This document shows positions 1 to 11,087 of a DNA stretch of 49,558 nt, in pieces. A program made the position numbers and the translations under genes. The stretch comes from Nocardioides sp. REDSEA-S33_B3 (GTDB taxonomy: Bacteria; Actinomycetota; Actinomycetes; Propionibacteriales; Nocardioidaceae). The notes under the pieces were generated by a model that was not told where the DNA came from, did not search any database, and worked only from the letters and a program-made list of their open reading frames with translations. Each line of letters starts with the position of its first letter. Positions within the stretch are counted from its first letter, which is position 1. The stretch covers positions 1 to 49,558 of the forward strand of contig LUPK01000044.1 of NCBI GenBank assembly GCA_001627335.1. Reading direction: 5' to 3'.

Positions 1-792
1 CTCCAGCAGCTCGCAGAAAGCGGCACCGAGCTCGACGCCAGTGGCGGCCTTGACCGGCTCCGGTCGCCCACCCTCCACCGGGATCTCGCCCAGGGCGGGC
101 TTGTCGTGGACGACCAGCGCCAGCAGCTGCTTGCGGAGCATGCCGGCGTGCAGCTCGGGGACGGTGAACCGGCCATGCACGCTGCCCTGCCCGTCAGGGG
201 TCATGGTCAGCATCGTCTTCCGGGCGGCTGCGCGCTCCTCCGCCTCCAGCCGGGCTGCCTCGTGGGCGTCGGCGACGGCGGGGGCGACGACGTCGAGGAC
301 CCGATCACCCAGCACGCGCAGGTCGCAGGCGTCGTGGTGGCCAGCGAGGTCGACGAGCCGCTGCTCGGCATCAGCCTTCACCGTGGCGGGGATGTCGGTG
401 GGTAGGGCGTCGAGGGCACGGGCGATGACCTCGGCCTGCTCGGTGTTCACCGCGCCGGCTGCGTACCCCTCCCGCAGCCGGGCGTAGGTCTCCAACGCGG
501 TGGCGAGGTGCACCGCCCGGCGTGACGACCGGACGGTGGTGCGGGTGGCACGGGCCAGCCACGTCGCGGTGGTCGCGGCCCCGGTGGCCTCCTCGACCCG
601 CACCGCCGTGGCGTGCGCGAGGACGCGGTGCTTGAGCTCACCCAGCCGTGCCTCGGCCGCGGCGATCTCCACCAGCGAGGCGGCGGTCGCGGTCTGGTCG
701 AGACCCAACAGGGAGACCTCGTCGAGCTCGGTGAGCGCACCGGCGATGACCGCGACACCACGGTCCACCTGGTGCTGCCCGAGCCCTTCCAT
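1..792 (-). CDS. DUF222 / HNH endonuclease family protein, 5' part (cut by window edge)
   Basis: This is an open frame from an ATG at 792 to the left edge without a stop, so the C-terminal HNH domain lies outside. It is almost the same as the complete gene at 30370-31641: both begin MEGLGQHQVDRG and share the whole alpha-helical DUF222 (13E12-repeat) region. They differ mainly in a linker near bases 75-100, where this copy is shorter. The family is found in tens of copies in many actinobacteria. It is annotated as HNH endonuclease, but no cellular role is established. The near identity with the second copy, including some 5' flanking sequence, points to recent duplication or gene conversion. 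Confidence 0.85.
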   Translation of the reverse strand, partial: MEGLGQHQVDRGVAVIAGALTELDEVSLLGLDQTATAASLVEIAAAEARLGELKHRVLAHATAVRVEEATGAATTATWLARATRTTVRSSRRAVHLATALETYARLREGYAAGAVNTEQAEVIARALDALPTDIPATVKADAEQRLVDLAGHHDACDLRVLGDRVLDVVAPAVADAHEAARLEAEERAAARKTMLTMTPDGQGSVHGRFTVPELHAGMLRKQLLALVVHDKPALGEIPVEGGRPEPVKAATGVELGAAFCELLE

Positions 793-999
793 GAGCTGAC
801 TCTTCCAGGGACCACCGACACTCCGAGACGCTCAGACCCCTTCTCCACAGGGGCTCCGGGCACCGTGACCCGCGCCAGGACCCAGGGTCTCGCGGCTCGT
901 CGCTGACGCTCCTCGCACCTCGACCACCGGAGGCTGCGCTCGCACCTCGACCAGCCGGCTGCAGTCGAGGTGTCGGTGCGGCGTGGTTGAGTTCGGCCC
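793..999. repeat. Intergenic repeat region with REP-like palindrome
   Basis: No gene is seen here. Bases 793-833 continue the homology with the flank of the second DUF222 copy. A 15-base unit (CTCGCACCTCGACCA) occurs at 912-926 and again at 939-953. The second unit opens a perfect 9-base inverted repeat, CACCTCGAC at 943-951 and GTCGAGGTG at 964-972. Its loop holds the self-complementary CAGCCGGCTG. The composition resembles dispersed palindromic repeats that I remember from Nocardioides genomes; that family match is from memory. Confidence 0.6.
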
Positions 1000-2280
1000 G
1001 TGTCGTCGACCCAGGGACAGACCCAGACGCTGAGCCGTTCCCAGGCCCGTCGGGTCGCGCTGGCCGCCCAGGGCTTCCTCGACAAGCCGCACGCCGGGCC
1101 GACGATGCGGACCTTCGACCGCACCCTGGCGCGCACCGGGGTGCTGCAGGTCGACTCGGTCAACGTGCTCCAGCGGGCGCACTACATGCCGCTCTACTCC
1201 CGGATGGGTCCCTACGACGCCGACCCGCGCACCGGCCTGCTGGCGCGGGCCGCAGAGAAGCGGCCTCGGCGGGTGGTGGAGTACTGGGCGCACGTCCAGG
1301 CGTTCATGCCCGTCGACCTGTGGCCGCTCATGCAGCACCGGATGGACTTCTACCGCGCCGCCCGCGGCAAGTGGTGGAAGGACGTCGAGGACTCGATGAT
1401 CGAGCGGGTCCGGGTGGCCGTCGCGGCGCAGCCCGGGCCGGTCACGGCGCGTGAGCTCGAGCAGGTCATCGGCTCCGGCGGGCCGCGCTCGAAGGAGCAC
1501 TGGGGCTGGAACTGGTCCGAGGCGCGCAAGACCCTCGACTTCCTCTACCAGATCGGCGAGCTGGCGATCGCCGGCCGCACCACCCAGTTCGAGGTCCGCT
1601 ACGACCTGCCCGAGCGGGTCCTGCCCGCCCAGATCCTCGACCTCCCGGTGCTCGACCCGCAGGACGCCGTCACCGAGCTCGTACGCCGGGCAGCCCGCTC
1701 CCACGGGGTCGCCACCGCCTCCTGCCTGGCCGACTACTACCGCCTGCGCCAGCAGCACGACCCGAAGCGACCCGACCTGCCCAGCACCGCGGTCGCGATC
1801 GAGCAGCTCGTCGGGACCGGCGAGCTCGAGCCGGTCCGGGTCGAGGGCTGGCGGCGCCAGGCCTACCTCCACCGCGACGCCCGGGTCCCGCGGCGGGTCG
1901 CCGCCCGCACCCTGCTCAGCCCCTTCGACCCGGTCGTGTGGGAGCGCGAGCGCACCGAGCAGCTCTTCGACTTCCACTACCGCATCGAGATCTACACGCC
2001 CCCGGAGAAGCGGGTGCACGGCTACTACGTGCTGCCGTTCCTGCTGGGGGAGGAGATCGTGGCGCGCGTCGACCTCAAGGCCGACCGGGCCGCCGCCGAC
2101 GGGGGCCTCCTGCGGGTCGCGGCCGCCTGGGCCGAGCCCGGCGCCCCCGCTGCGACGGCCGAGCAGCTGGCAGCCGAGCTGTGGCGCCTGGCGGGCTGGC
2201 TGGGGTTGGTCGGGATCACCGTCGCGCCACGCGGGGACCTCGCCCCCGAGCTGTCCGCGGCCGTGTCGACAGTCGGTTAG
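1000..2280 (+). CDS. YcaQ/AlkX-type winged-helix DNA glycosylase (HTH_42 family)
   Basis: The 426-residue protein belongs to the winged-helix family that includes E. coli YcaQ and Streptomyces AlkZ. These monofunctional glycosylases remove bulky N-alkyl bases and unhook interstrand crosslinks. Gln50-Val51-Asp52, in LQVDSVNV, matches the catalytic Q-hydrophobic-D motif of the YcaQ branch rather than the QxQ of AlkZ. Conserved blocks such as HYMPLYSR and FDPVVWERER follow, and the length is normal for the family. It starts at GTG 1000 with no clear Shine-Dalgarno, just after the palindromic repeat region. No neighbour suggests a self-resistance cluster, so it is probably general alkylation repair. 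Confidence 0.85.
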   Translation: MSSTQGQTQTLSRSQARRVALAAQGFLDKPHAGPTMRTFDRTLARTGVLQVDSVNVLQRAHYMPLYSRMGPYDADPRTGLLARAAEKRPRRVVEYWAHVQAFMPVDLWPLMQHRMDFYRAARGKWWKDVEDSMIERVRVAVAAQPGPVTARELEQVIGSGGPRSKEHWGWNWSEARKTLDFLYQIGELAIAGRTTQFEVRYDLPERVLPAQILDLPVLDPQDAVTELVRRAARSHGVATASCLADYYRLRQQHDPKRPDLPSTAVAIEQLVGTGELEPVRVEGWRRQAYLHRDARVPRRVAARTLLSPFDPVVWERERTEQLFDFHYRIEIYTPPEKRVHGYYVLPFLLGEEIVARVDLKADRAAADGGLLRVAAAWAEPGAPAATAEQLAAELWRLAGWLGLVGITVAPRGDLAPELSAAVSTVG

Positions 2281-2300
2281 GGATGGCTCACCCCGCTGGG

Positions 2301-2306
2301 TAGAGT
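2301..2306 (+). promoter_or_regulatory. Probable -10 box (TAGAGT) for secA
   Basis: TAGAGT fits the actinobacterial TANNNT consensus and lies in the 82-base gap before secA. Transcription would start near 2313 and give a leader of about 50 bases. The leader holds a small hairpin (CTGTC at 2325-2329 with GACAG at 2333-2337) just ahead of the ribosome binding site. No convincing -35 is visible. Confidence 0.4.
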
Positions 2307-2362
2307 GAGCGCGGCCCGGGGCACCTGTCCGGGACAGCCACCTTCAGAGGAGCAGCAACGCC

Positions 2363-5101
<2,739 letters not shown>

Positions 5102-5134
5102 GCCGACGCCAGCCGGCCCCAGCGGGCCGAGCAG

Positions 5135-5180
5135 GTCAGCGCTGGACGGCGGGGCTGCGGCCCCGCCGCAAGGCGCTGAC
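5135..5180. terminator. Long two-level hairpin, probable bidirectional terminator
   Basis: Outer arms GTCAGCGC (5135-5142) and GCGCTGAC (5173-5180) enclose a symmetric 5/5 internal loop, then GGCGGGGC (5148-5155) pairs with GCCCCGCC (5160-5167) around a TGCG tetraloop. It sits 33 bases after the secA stop and covers the last codons of the convergent flippase-like gene. There is no U-tract, which is usual for high-GC actinobacteria. Confidence 0.6.
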
Positions 5181-6044
5181 CGCCGCCAGGGTCAGGTCGG
5201 CCGCAGTGTGCAGCACGCGGGTGACCAGGGCGACGGCGGTGGCGGTCGCCAGCCCGACGGCGGGGGAGAGCAGCGCGACGAGCGTGACCTCGCGGGCGCC
5301 GACACCCGCGGGAGCGACGACCACGGCCACCCCGACGACGTACGCCGCGGCGAAGCCGCCCGCCGCGATGGCCAGCAGCTCGGCCACGTGCCCGGGTGTG
5401 GTCCCGGGGATCAGCGCCACCATCGCCCCGGCGTAGCAGGTCCACGTCAGCGCCATCCGGCCCACCAGGACCGCCAGGGCACCCCAGGTCAGGCGCAGCG
5501 TCCCGGCGGACCCGGCCACCAGCGAGCCGAGCCGGGCGACGACGGGCGGCGTCAGCGCCGCCGCGCAGCCCAGGGCGCCCAGCAGGCCGGCCCACCGCGG
5601 CAGCGGCAGCGTCGGCATCCCGGCGGCCAGCATCCCGAAGGCCAGCAGCCCCGCGGTGGCGACGTTGAGGCCGAGGAAGGCCAACGAGGTGCCGACGGTG
5701 ACCCGGACGGGGACGCCGAAGCCGCGGGCCAGGTCGGCGTGCGCCCCCATCGACCAGACCGAGCCGGGGATGTACTTGCCGAGCTGCCCGACGAAGAACA
5801 CCCGGCGCCCGTCCTCGCGGGGCAGCCGGTGGCCGTAGCCGGCGAGGAGCCGCAGCCACGCGCCGCAGGTGGTGAGCAGTCCGAGCAGCACCAGCCCGGC
5901 GGCGACCGCCAGGCCCGGCAGCGGGGTCGAGGAGAGCGCGACGACCAGGTCGCGCCAGCTGCCCTGGAGGCCCCAGGCGGCGAAGGCGACCACCGCGACC
6001 AGGAACGCCGCCCGCGCCACGGTGCGCAGCCGCTGCCGGCTCAC
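5136..6044 (-). CDS. Flippase-like / lysylphosphatidylglycerol synthase TM-domain membrane protein
   Basis: The 302-residue protein is almost entirely hydrophobic, with seven to eight likely membrane segments. It carries features of the LPG-synthase transmembrane / AglD-like family: GQLGKYIPGSVW after the second segment and a late APAGVGARE motif. Members often sit beside glycosyltransferases and are thought to move or handle lipid-linked sugars; none is proven for this branch. The start is GTG 6044, because GTGA overlaps the stop of the methyltransferase gene by 4 bases. A longer frame upstream only shadows that gene. It is the last gene of a four-gene chain reading from 9683, and its end lies in a terminator hairpin. 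Confidence 0.82.
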   Translation of the reverse strand: MSRQRLRTVARAAFLVAVVAFAAWGLQGSWRDLVVALSSTPLPGLAVAAGLVLLGLLTTCGAWLRLLAGYGHRLPREDGRRVFFVGQLGKYIPGSVWSMGAHADLARGFGVPVRVTVGTSLAFLGLNVATAGLLAFGMLAAGMPTLPLPRWAGLLGALGCAAALTPPVVARLGSLVAGSAGTLRLTWGALAVLVGRMALTWTCYAGAMVALIPGTTPGHVAELLAIAAGGFAAAYVVGVAVVVAPAGVGAREVTLVALLSPAVGLATATAVALVTRVLHTAADLTLAAVSALRRGRSPAVQR

Positions 6045-6790
6045 GGCGCGACCACCGGTGGGCGCACCCGCAGCAGCGCGGTCCGCGTCGGGTAGGGCAG
6101 CGAAGGGGTCAGTCCGCGGGTCCAGGTCACCTCGACCCGGCTGCCGCGACGGTCGGTGAGCCGGTCGGCGAGCTCGGCGATCGCGCTGCGGTAGCGCGCT
6201 CGGTCCACGTTGTCGACGACGACCAGGCCGTCGGGTGCCAGTCGGTCCGCCGCCCGGGTCAGGCAGGCCTCGCGGGCCCGGCCGTCGACCACGACGAGGT
6301 CGAAGGACCCCGGCAGGTCGTCGGCGCAGTGCACGTAGTCGGTGAAGTCCAACCCCTCGAAGCCACGCTTGCCCGAGGGGGTGCGCGGGTCGGGGTGCGG
6401 GACCGGCGGGACCACGTGCAGCGTCACGTGCGCCGGGAGCCGGGGCCGCATGGCCTCCGCCCAGGACGGGTCGTGCTCGATGCTGTCCACGGTCGCGGCC
6501 CGGTCGGCCAACCACAACGTCGACGAGCCCGAGCCCCACTCCAGCACGCGCGCCCCGGGTCGACCGACGAGGTGGGCCGCGACGACGTCGGCGGAGTCGA
6601 AGGTCCACCAGGGCACCTTCAGGCGCGCCATCTCGTCGAGGTCGTAGACCGCGAACCACGAACGCACCCACAACCCGGTGCGGCTCTCGTCGGCCCACCG
6701 GTCCAGGCGCTCCATCACGCCGGTGCGCGTCAGGCCGGCGCGCACGCCGCGCACCCCGGAGACGTAGGCACGCTTGTGCAGGTCGGTCAT
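6041..6790 (-). CDS. Class I SAM-dependent methyltransferase
   Basis: The 249-residue soluble protein has a Rossmann SAM-binding motif, VLEWGSGSS, at 82-90, with an acidic follow-up (IEHD) and the later VVVDGRARE strand that often binds the acceptor side. It resembles the small methyltransferases placed in glycan or lipid operons. The substrate cannot be read from sequence. ATG 6790 overlaps the stop of the upstream membrane glycosyltransferase by 4 bases (ATGA), and its own stop overlaps the flippase-like gene, so it is translationally coupled on both sides. The neighbours suggest methylation of a sugar or lipid carrier product. Confidence 0.85.
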   Translation of the reverse strand: MTDLHKRAYVSGVRGVRAGLTRTGVMERLDRWADESRTGLWVRSWFAVYDLDEMARLKVPWWTFDSADVVAAHLVGRPGARVLEWGSGSSTLWLADRAATVDSIEHDPSWAEAMRPRLPAHVTLHVVPPVPHPDPRTPSGKRGFEGLDFTDYVHCADDLPGSFDLVVVDGRAREACLTRAADRLAPDGLVVVDNVDRARYRSAIAELADRLTDRRGSRVEVTWTRGLTPSLPYPTRTALLRVRPPVVAP

Positions 6791-8763
6791 CGGCCCACCG
6801 CTCTGAGTCGCAGGGTCAGCAGCCGCACCTGCCGGTCGTCGGTGCGGGTCACGTCCAGCACCAGCCGTCCGAAGCGGTACGCCGCCACCAGCTCGGCCGG
6901 GACCCGGGCGGTCACGGTCCGACCCGCGGTGCTCGTGGGCAGCTCACGGCCGTTGACGTGCAGCGCGAGGCTGCCCGATCCGACGGCCGTCGCCTCGAGA
7001 GCGAGCGGGCGGGCCCGCAGCCGCGGCGGGAGCGTCACGGCGAGCGAGGCGGACTCGCCGCGCACGCCCGCGCCGACCCGGGCGCGGTGGAGGTCCCAGC
7101 CGTCCAGGAGCGCGGCCGCGTCGTGCCCGGCACCGTCGAGGCGGAGGCCGCCGACCGGGTAGGGCGTCGGCTCGAGGTCGCAGACAGCCGTCCAGCTCAT
7201 GGTCAGCTCGCGCCACCACAGCCGCCGGGTCACCTCGGCCTCCCGCTCGCAATTGTCCGCCTCCCGGTCGGTGCCGGTGACGACGGCGGCGAACTGCGTG
7301 GGCGAGCCGAGACCCGGCCCGACCCGCTCGTCGGCGTACGGCATGAGGGGGCCGACGGGGTCGCGGGCGCAGTCGTCGTGGCTCTCGTGGGAGTAGGGAC
7401 GGAAGCCGCCGTCGGCGTCCCGGCTCGGGGAGCAGGTGACCGCCCCGACCGAGGGGACCGCCGGCGCCAGCTCGCGCACGCTGGTGCGCCAGTAGTCGGT
7501 CGGCAGCTCCCAGGACGGGTCGCGCTCGACCACGACCGGTGCGCCGACCAGGGCCACCGGGCTGCGGTAGGCGTAGCCGTAGGGGAACAGCTGCAGCTGC
7601 GCCAGCACGGGCAGCACGAGGGCGGCGGCCGCCACCCAGGGGACCCAGCGCCGCGTCCCGACCGCGACCAGCGTCGCGATCGCCACCGCCACGAGCACGG
7701 CGAGGGCGGGCGCGGCGAAGAGCAGCTGGCGCAGGCCGGTGTAGAGGTTGGCCTGCCGCAGCACCCCCAGGGTCGGCAGCAGCAGTGCCTGGAGCAGCAC
7801 GAGGACCAGCAGCAGCCGGCCCGGACCCGCCGTCCGCCGGACCGCCAGGACTGCGGCGACCACGCCGATCGCCCCGAGCAGCAGGTGCAGGGTGGGCAGC
7901 TCGACGACCAGGAACAGCGGGAGGTACCACCACGCGCCCTGCTGGTCGTCGAAGCGGGAGGAGCTGAGGGCGCCGCGCCACAACGCGGTCACCGGGTCGG
8001 AGAAGAGGGCGGGGTAGACCGCCCACAGCACGAGGCCGGCCGAGACCCCGGCGGCGGGCACCGCCCACCAGCGCCACCGGTCGCGGGTCACCATCGTGAC
8101 CAGGGCTGCCACCACCAGGCCGGGGGCGATGCCGGGGCGGGTCCCCACCGCGAGCGCCACGCCGGCCACGACGAGGGCCAGCGCCAACGCCGCGGCACCG
8201 CGCCGGTCCCGCCGGGCGGTGAGCGCGAGGCCCAGCGTCACCAGGGTGTAGCCGGTCGCGACGGAGACGTCCTTGACGTTGAACATCGCGTGCCCCGACC
8301 ACGTCGGCACGGCCACGAGCGCGGCCGCGGCGACGGCACCCCAGCGCCAGGAGCCCAGGGCCAGGCCGGCGAGCGCGGCGGTGGCGGCGACGCCGACGAG
8401 CGAGAGCAGCGTGACGCCGAGGTGCCGCACGGCGTACGCCGTCGCGCTGGCCGACACGGTGCCCCAGCCCTCCACGCCCCACAGCACGCTCCACGCGTGC
8501 AGCAGCAGGGTCGTGGCGGGGCCGTAGACGTACTGCTGGTCCTCCCACGGCCCCGGCTCGCCGCCGAGCATGTCGCGCTCGAGGAGGTACCACCCGTGCT
8601 CGAGGAACGTCGTCAGCCGCATCACGTGGTAGGTCTCGTCCCAGGAGACACCGGTGAGCCAGCCGCCGACGAACGTGGCGGGGACGGCCACCGCCAGGAC
8701 GCCCACGGCCACGACGAGCAGGACCCGCGGCGGGGTCTGCCCGGTCGGGGGAGGGGCCGTCAT
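6787..8763 (-). CDS. GT-C (GT39-like) polytopic membrane glycosyltransferase
   Basis: The 658-residue protein has a short N-terminal tail, about ten membrane segments and a large extracytoplasmic C-terminal part. The first outer loop has SWDETYH, with Asp42-Glu43 matching the acidic pair that GT-C enzymes use to bind polyprenyl-phosphate sugars. It probably transfers a sugar from a polyprenyl-phosphate donor to an envelope acceptor. The donor may be made by the GT2 enzyme encoded just upstream, whose stop it overlaps (ATGA at 8760-8763). The C-terminal 200 residues look like beta-rich ligand binding. The exact sugar and acceptor are unknown. Confidence 0.82.
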   Translation of the reverse strand: MTAPPPTGQTPPRVLLVVAVGVLAVAVPATFVGGWLTGVSWDETYHVMRLTTFLEHGWYLLERDMLGGEPGPWEDQQYVYGPATTLLLHAWSVLWGVEGWGTVSASATAYAVRHLGVTLLSLVGVAATAALAGLALGSWRWGAVAAAALVAVPTWSGHAMFNVKDVSVATGYTLVTLGLALTARRDRRGAAALALALVVAGVALAVGTRPGIAPGLVVAALVTMVTRDRWRWWAVPAAGVSAGLVLWAVYPALFSDPVTALWRGALSSSRFDDQQGAWWYLPLFLVVELPTLHLLLGAIGVVAAVLAVRRTAGPGRLLLVLVLLQALLLPTLGVLRQANLYTGLRQLLFAAPALAVLVAVAIATLVAVGTRRWVPWVAAAALVLPVLAQLQLFPYGYAYRSPVALVGAPVVVERDPSWELPTDYWRTSVRELAPAVPSVGAVTCSPSRDADGGFRPYSHESHDDCARDPVGPLMPYADERVGPGLGSPTQFAAVVTGTDREADNCEREAEVTRRLWWRELTMSWTAVCDLEPTPYPVGGLRLDGAGHDAAALLDGWDLHRARVGAGVRGESASLAVTLPPRLRARPLALEATAVGSGSLALHVNGRELPTSTAGRTVTARVPAELVAAYRFGRLVLDVTRTDDRQVRLLTLRLRAVGR

Positions 8764-9683
8764 GCGGTGCTGCGGTGCCGGGTCTGCTGGCGGGCGTGCA
8801 CGACCAGCTCGGCGAGCAGGCCGAACAGCGAGAGCTGCAGGCCCACCATCACCATCAGCAACCCGGCGACCAGCAGCGGACGGTCGCCGATCGTGGCGCC
8901 GCCGATCTTGAGGGCCGTGAGGTAGCCCAGGACCGCCACCCCGGCGAGCAGGCTGGCGAGGCCCACCCCGCCGAACAGGTGCGAGGGGCGGTGCTCGTAG
9001 CTGAGCAGGAAGCGCACGGTGAGCAGGTCGGCGAACCCGCGCCAGAAGCGGGCCAGGCCGTACTTGCTGCGACCCGACATTCGCGGGTGGTGCTCGACCG
9101 GCACCTCGGCGACGCGGTAGCCCAGCCCGTGCGCCATCACGGTCAGGTAGCGGTGCATCTCGCCGTAGAGCATGGGGGACACGTCCTCGGCGACGCCGGC
9201 GCGCATCGCCTTGAAGCCGGAGTTGAAGTCGCGGCCCGGGGCTCCCGACATCCAGGCGGTCGTGCGGTTGTAGAGCCGCGAGGTCGTGCGCTTCACGAAC
9301 CGGTCCCGCCGCTCCAGCCGGGCGCCGGTCACCAGGTCCGCGCCCGCGTCGATCGCAGCGAGCAGCCGGGGGAGCTCGGCCGGGTCGTCCTGGCCGTCGG
9401 CGTCCATCATCACCACGACGTCGGCCCCGCCGTCGAGCGCCCGGCGGAAGCCGCGGTGCAGCGCGGCGGCCTTGCCGAGGTTGTGCCGCAGGGTCTCCAG
9501 CTCCAAGCAGGCCAGGTCGGCCATCAGCTCGACCACGACCTTGCTCGTGTCGTCGGTCGAGCCGTCGTCGACCACGAGGATCCGGCCGGCGGGGTCGAAG
9601 GTCGCCAGCTCGGCCGCGATCCGCGGGAGCAGGATCCGAAGGTTCTCGGCCTCGTCGAGGGCCGGCACGACTACCCACACCAT
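8760..9683 (-). CDS. GT2 polyprenyl-phosphate sugar transferase (DPM1/GtrB-like)
   Basis: The 307-residue enzyme has a GT-A fold: VVPALDEAENL at the N-terminus, DDGSTDDT at 39-46 and the metal-binding DADG at 94-97. Two C-terminal membrane segments follow at about 235-262 and 268-297. This is the layout of GtrB/DPM1-like synthases that load a sugar on polyprenyl phosphate at the inner membrane face. It is the first gene of the chain with the GT-C enzyme, methyltransferase and flippase-like protein, so together they form a plausible lipid-linked sugar transfer pathway. The start is ATG 9683, directly before the conserved VVPALDE strand; the frame is open further upstream but with no conserved sequence. 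Confidence 0.88.
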   Translation of the reverse strand: MVWVVVPALDEAENLRILLPRIAAELATFDPAGRILVVDDGSTDDTSKVVVELMADLACLELETLRHNLGKAAALHRGFRRALDGGADVVVMMDADGQDDPAELPRLLAAIDAGADLVTGARLERRDRFVKRTTSRLYNRTTAWMSGAPGRDFNSGFKAMRAGVAEDVSPMLYGEMHRYLTVMAHGLGYRVAEVPVEHHPRMSGRSKYGLARFWRGFADLLTVRFLLSYEHRPSHLFGGVGLASLLAGVAVLGYLTALKIGGATIGDRPLLVAGLLMVMVGLQLSLFGLLAELVVHARQQTRHRSTA

Positions 9684-9746
9684 GGCCGCGAGGGTCCGCC
9701 GGCCCGGTGAACCCCGCGTGATCGGGCGGTGGCGTGTCGCGACTGA

Positions 9747-9824
9747 TCTGGCGAACGGGTCTGGCGAACGGGTCTGGCGAACGGGTCTGGCGAACGGGTC
9801 TGACGAACGGGTCAGGCGAGCGCC
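9747..9824. repeat. 13-base tandem repeat array
   Basis: TCTGGCGAACGGG is repeated head to tail: units 9747-9759, 9760-9772, 9773-9785 and 9786-9798 are identical, 9799-9811 differs by one base, and 9812-9824 is a degenerate sixth copy. The array fills most of the gap between the GT2 gene start (9683) and the stop of the Rv3235-family gene (9836). The period is not a multiple of three and the array is outside coding sequence. Confidence 0.9.
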
Positions 9825-9835
9825 CCGGCGAGCAG

Positions 9836-10381
9836 TCAGGCGAAGTCGAGGGCGGTGCACACCCACCCGCGGCGGGCGCGCTGCTCGAAGCGGACCGCCA
9901 GGGCCCGGGAGCGGTGGCCGTGCCGCACGTGGACGGCCGCCTCGAGGACGCCGGGGACGGGGTACGTCGCGTGCAGCGACTGCAGCCGGGCGCGGACCGG
10001 GTGGGCGCGCTCGGGCTCGCGGTGGGTGGCCAGGGCCAGCAGCTGGGTGCGCCGGCGGACGTCGGCGTACACCTCGGGGGAGACCCAGCGCACGAGCTGG
10101 GAGGACGGACGCATGCCGGCCACCACCTCGAGCGCTGCCTGCACGATGTGGCGGGCCCACCGCTCGGCCTCGCCCCGCGCTCGGCGGTCGATCGGGACGA
10201 CCCCTGCGGCAGGGCGCTCGAGCGCCGGCTCCACGACGCTCTCCACCAGCGGGTCGACGACGGGCTCGGTGCACGTGTCCAGGGCCAGCGAGCCCTGCAC
10301 CTCGGCGAAGGGTACGTGGTCGAAGGAGCGGCGACCGGGGCGTGCGGCGATGGGATGGGCGCTGATCGGGTGGGCGGGCAT
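9836..10381 (-). CDS. Rv3235-family (DUF6459) hypothetical protein
   Basis: The 181-residue protein has a disordered N-terminal 60 residues and a conserved C-terminal domain. That domain contains WARHIVQAALEV, SSQLVRWVSPEVY and a final VCTALDFA, which I recognise as the Rv3235 family of actinobacteria. It is often found near secA and a LysM gene, as here. No enzyme motif is present; the function is unknown. ATG 10381 overlaps the stop of the upstream LysM gene (TGATG), so the two are translated together. The hydrophilic composition predicts a cytoplasmic protein. Confidence 0.75.
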   Translation of the reverse strand: MPAHPISAHPIAARPGRRSFDHVPFAEVQGSLALDTCTEPVVDPLVESVVEPALERPAAGVVPIDRRARGEAERWARHIVQAALEVVAGMRPSSQLVRWVSPEVYADVRRRTQLLALATHREPERAHPVRARLQSLHATYPVPGVLEAAVHVRHGHRSRALAVRFEQRARRGWVCTALDFA

Positions 10382-11070
10382 CAGGACTCCTGGGAGGACG
10401 GGGCGGGCAGCACGAGCGGCACGCCGGGGCGGACGAGGTCGGGGTCGGGGCCCACGAGGGCCCGGTTGGCGGCGTGGATGCGCGGCCAGTAGGCCGCGAC
10501 CTCGGCGACCGTCGGCTCGTGGCCGTGGCGGCGCAGCAGCTCGGCCTCGGCGATGCGCCACAGCGAGTCGCCGGGACGCACGACCCGCCGGTCCTCCGGC
10601 ACGGAGGCGGCCACGGGAGCGGTGATCAGGGCGCGCGAGGAGGCGACGGAGGTAGAAGGCGTGCTCGGGCGGTCGCGCTCGAGGCTGCCGGGGGTGGCGC
10701 CCGCCGGGGCGAGGGCCAGTCCTCCGGCCAGACCGCCGGCGACCGCCACGCCGCAGGCGCGCAGCACGAGCCGGCGGACGGGAGCGGGAACCCCGGCGAT
10801 CCGGTCGGGGCGCTGCTCCCCGGCCCGGTGACGGAGGAGCTGCACGCACACCAGGCCCGTGACGGCGCTGGCCCAGCAGGCGGCCAGGCAGACCGCTGCA
10901 GCGGCGAGGCCCACCACCCATGACTCGAGGTCCGCGCCGCCGCGAGCGGGCGAGGAGACCAGGACCCGCAGGTCCGCGGCCAGCGCGCGGCAGGTGGCGG
11001 CGCCGACGCCGGTGACGGCGGTCCACACTGCGGCGCAGCGTGGAGCGGAGACGTGCCCGAGAGAGATCAT
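10381..11070 (-). CDS. LysM-domain membrane protein
   Basis: The 229-residue protein has two hydrophobic segments at about 51-79 and 102-124, and a C-terminal LysM domain at about 161-222 (VVRPGDSLWRIAE, then IHAANRALVG). LysM domains bind peptidoglycan, so this protein probably anchors at the membrane and reaches the wall. I chose ATG 11070; the frame is open further upstream but enters the divergent gene's promoter and coding sequence. Shine-Dalgarno support is weak (AAGG about 11 bases away). It is co-transcribed and overlaps with the Rv3235-family gene. The partner or enzyme it guides is unknown. Confidence 0.8.
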   Translation of the reverse strand: MISLGHVSAPRCAAVWTAVTGVGAATCRALAADLRVLVSSPARGGADLESWVVGLAAAAVCLAACWASAVTGLVCVQLLRHRAGEQRPDRIAGVPAPVRRLVLRACGVAVAGGLAGGLALAPAGATPGSLERDRPSTPSTSVASSRALITAPVAASVPEDRRVVRPGDSLWRIAEAELLRRHGHEPTVAEVAAYWPRIHAANRALVGPDPDLVRPGVPLVLPAPSSQES

Positions 11071-11087
11071 CGGAGAATGAACCTTGC

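Noticed and set aside
5136..6698. A 520-residue reading of the flippase-like gene
   Set aside because: The N-terminal 218 residues are an out-of-frame reading of the methyltransferase gene. The GTGA overlap at 6044 gives the natural start.
9747..9824. CRISPR array
   Set aside because: The units are 13 bases and directly abut, with no spacers and no cas genes nearby.
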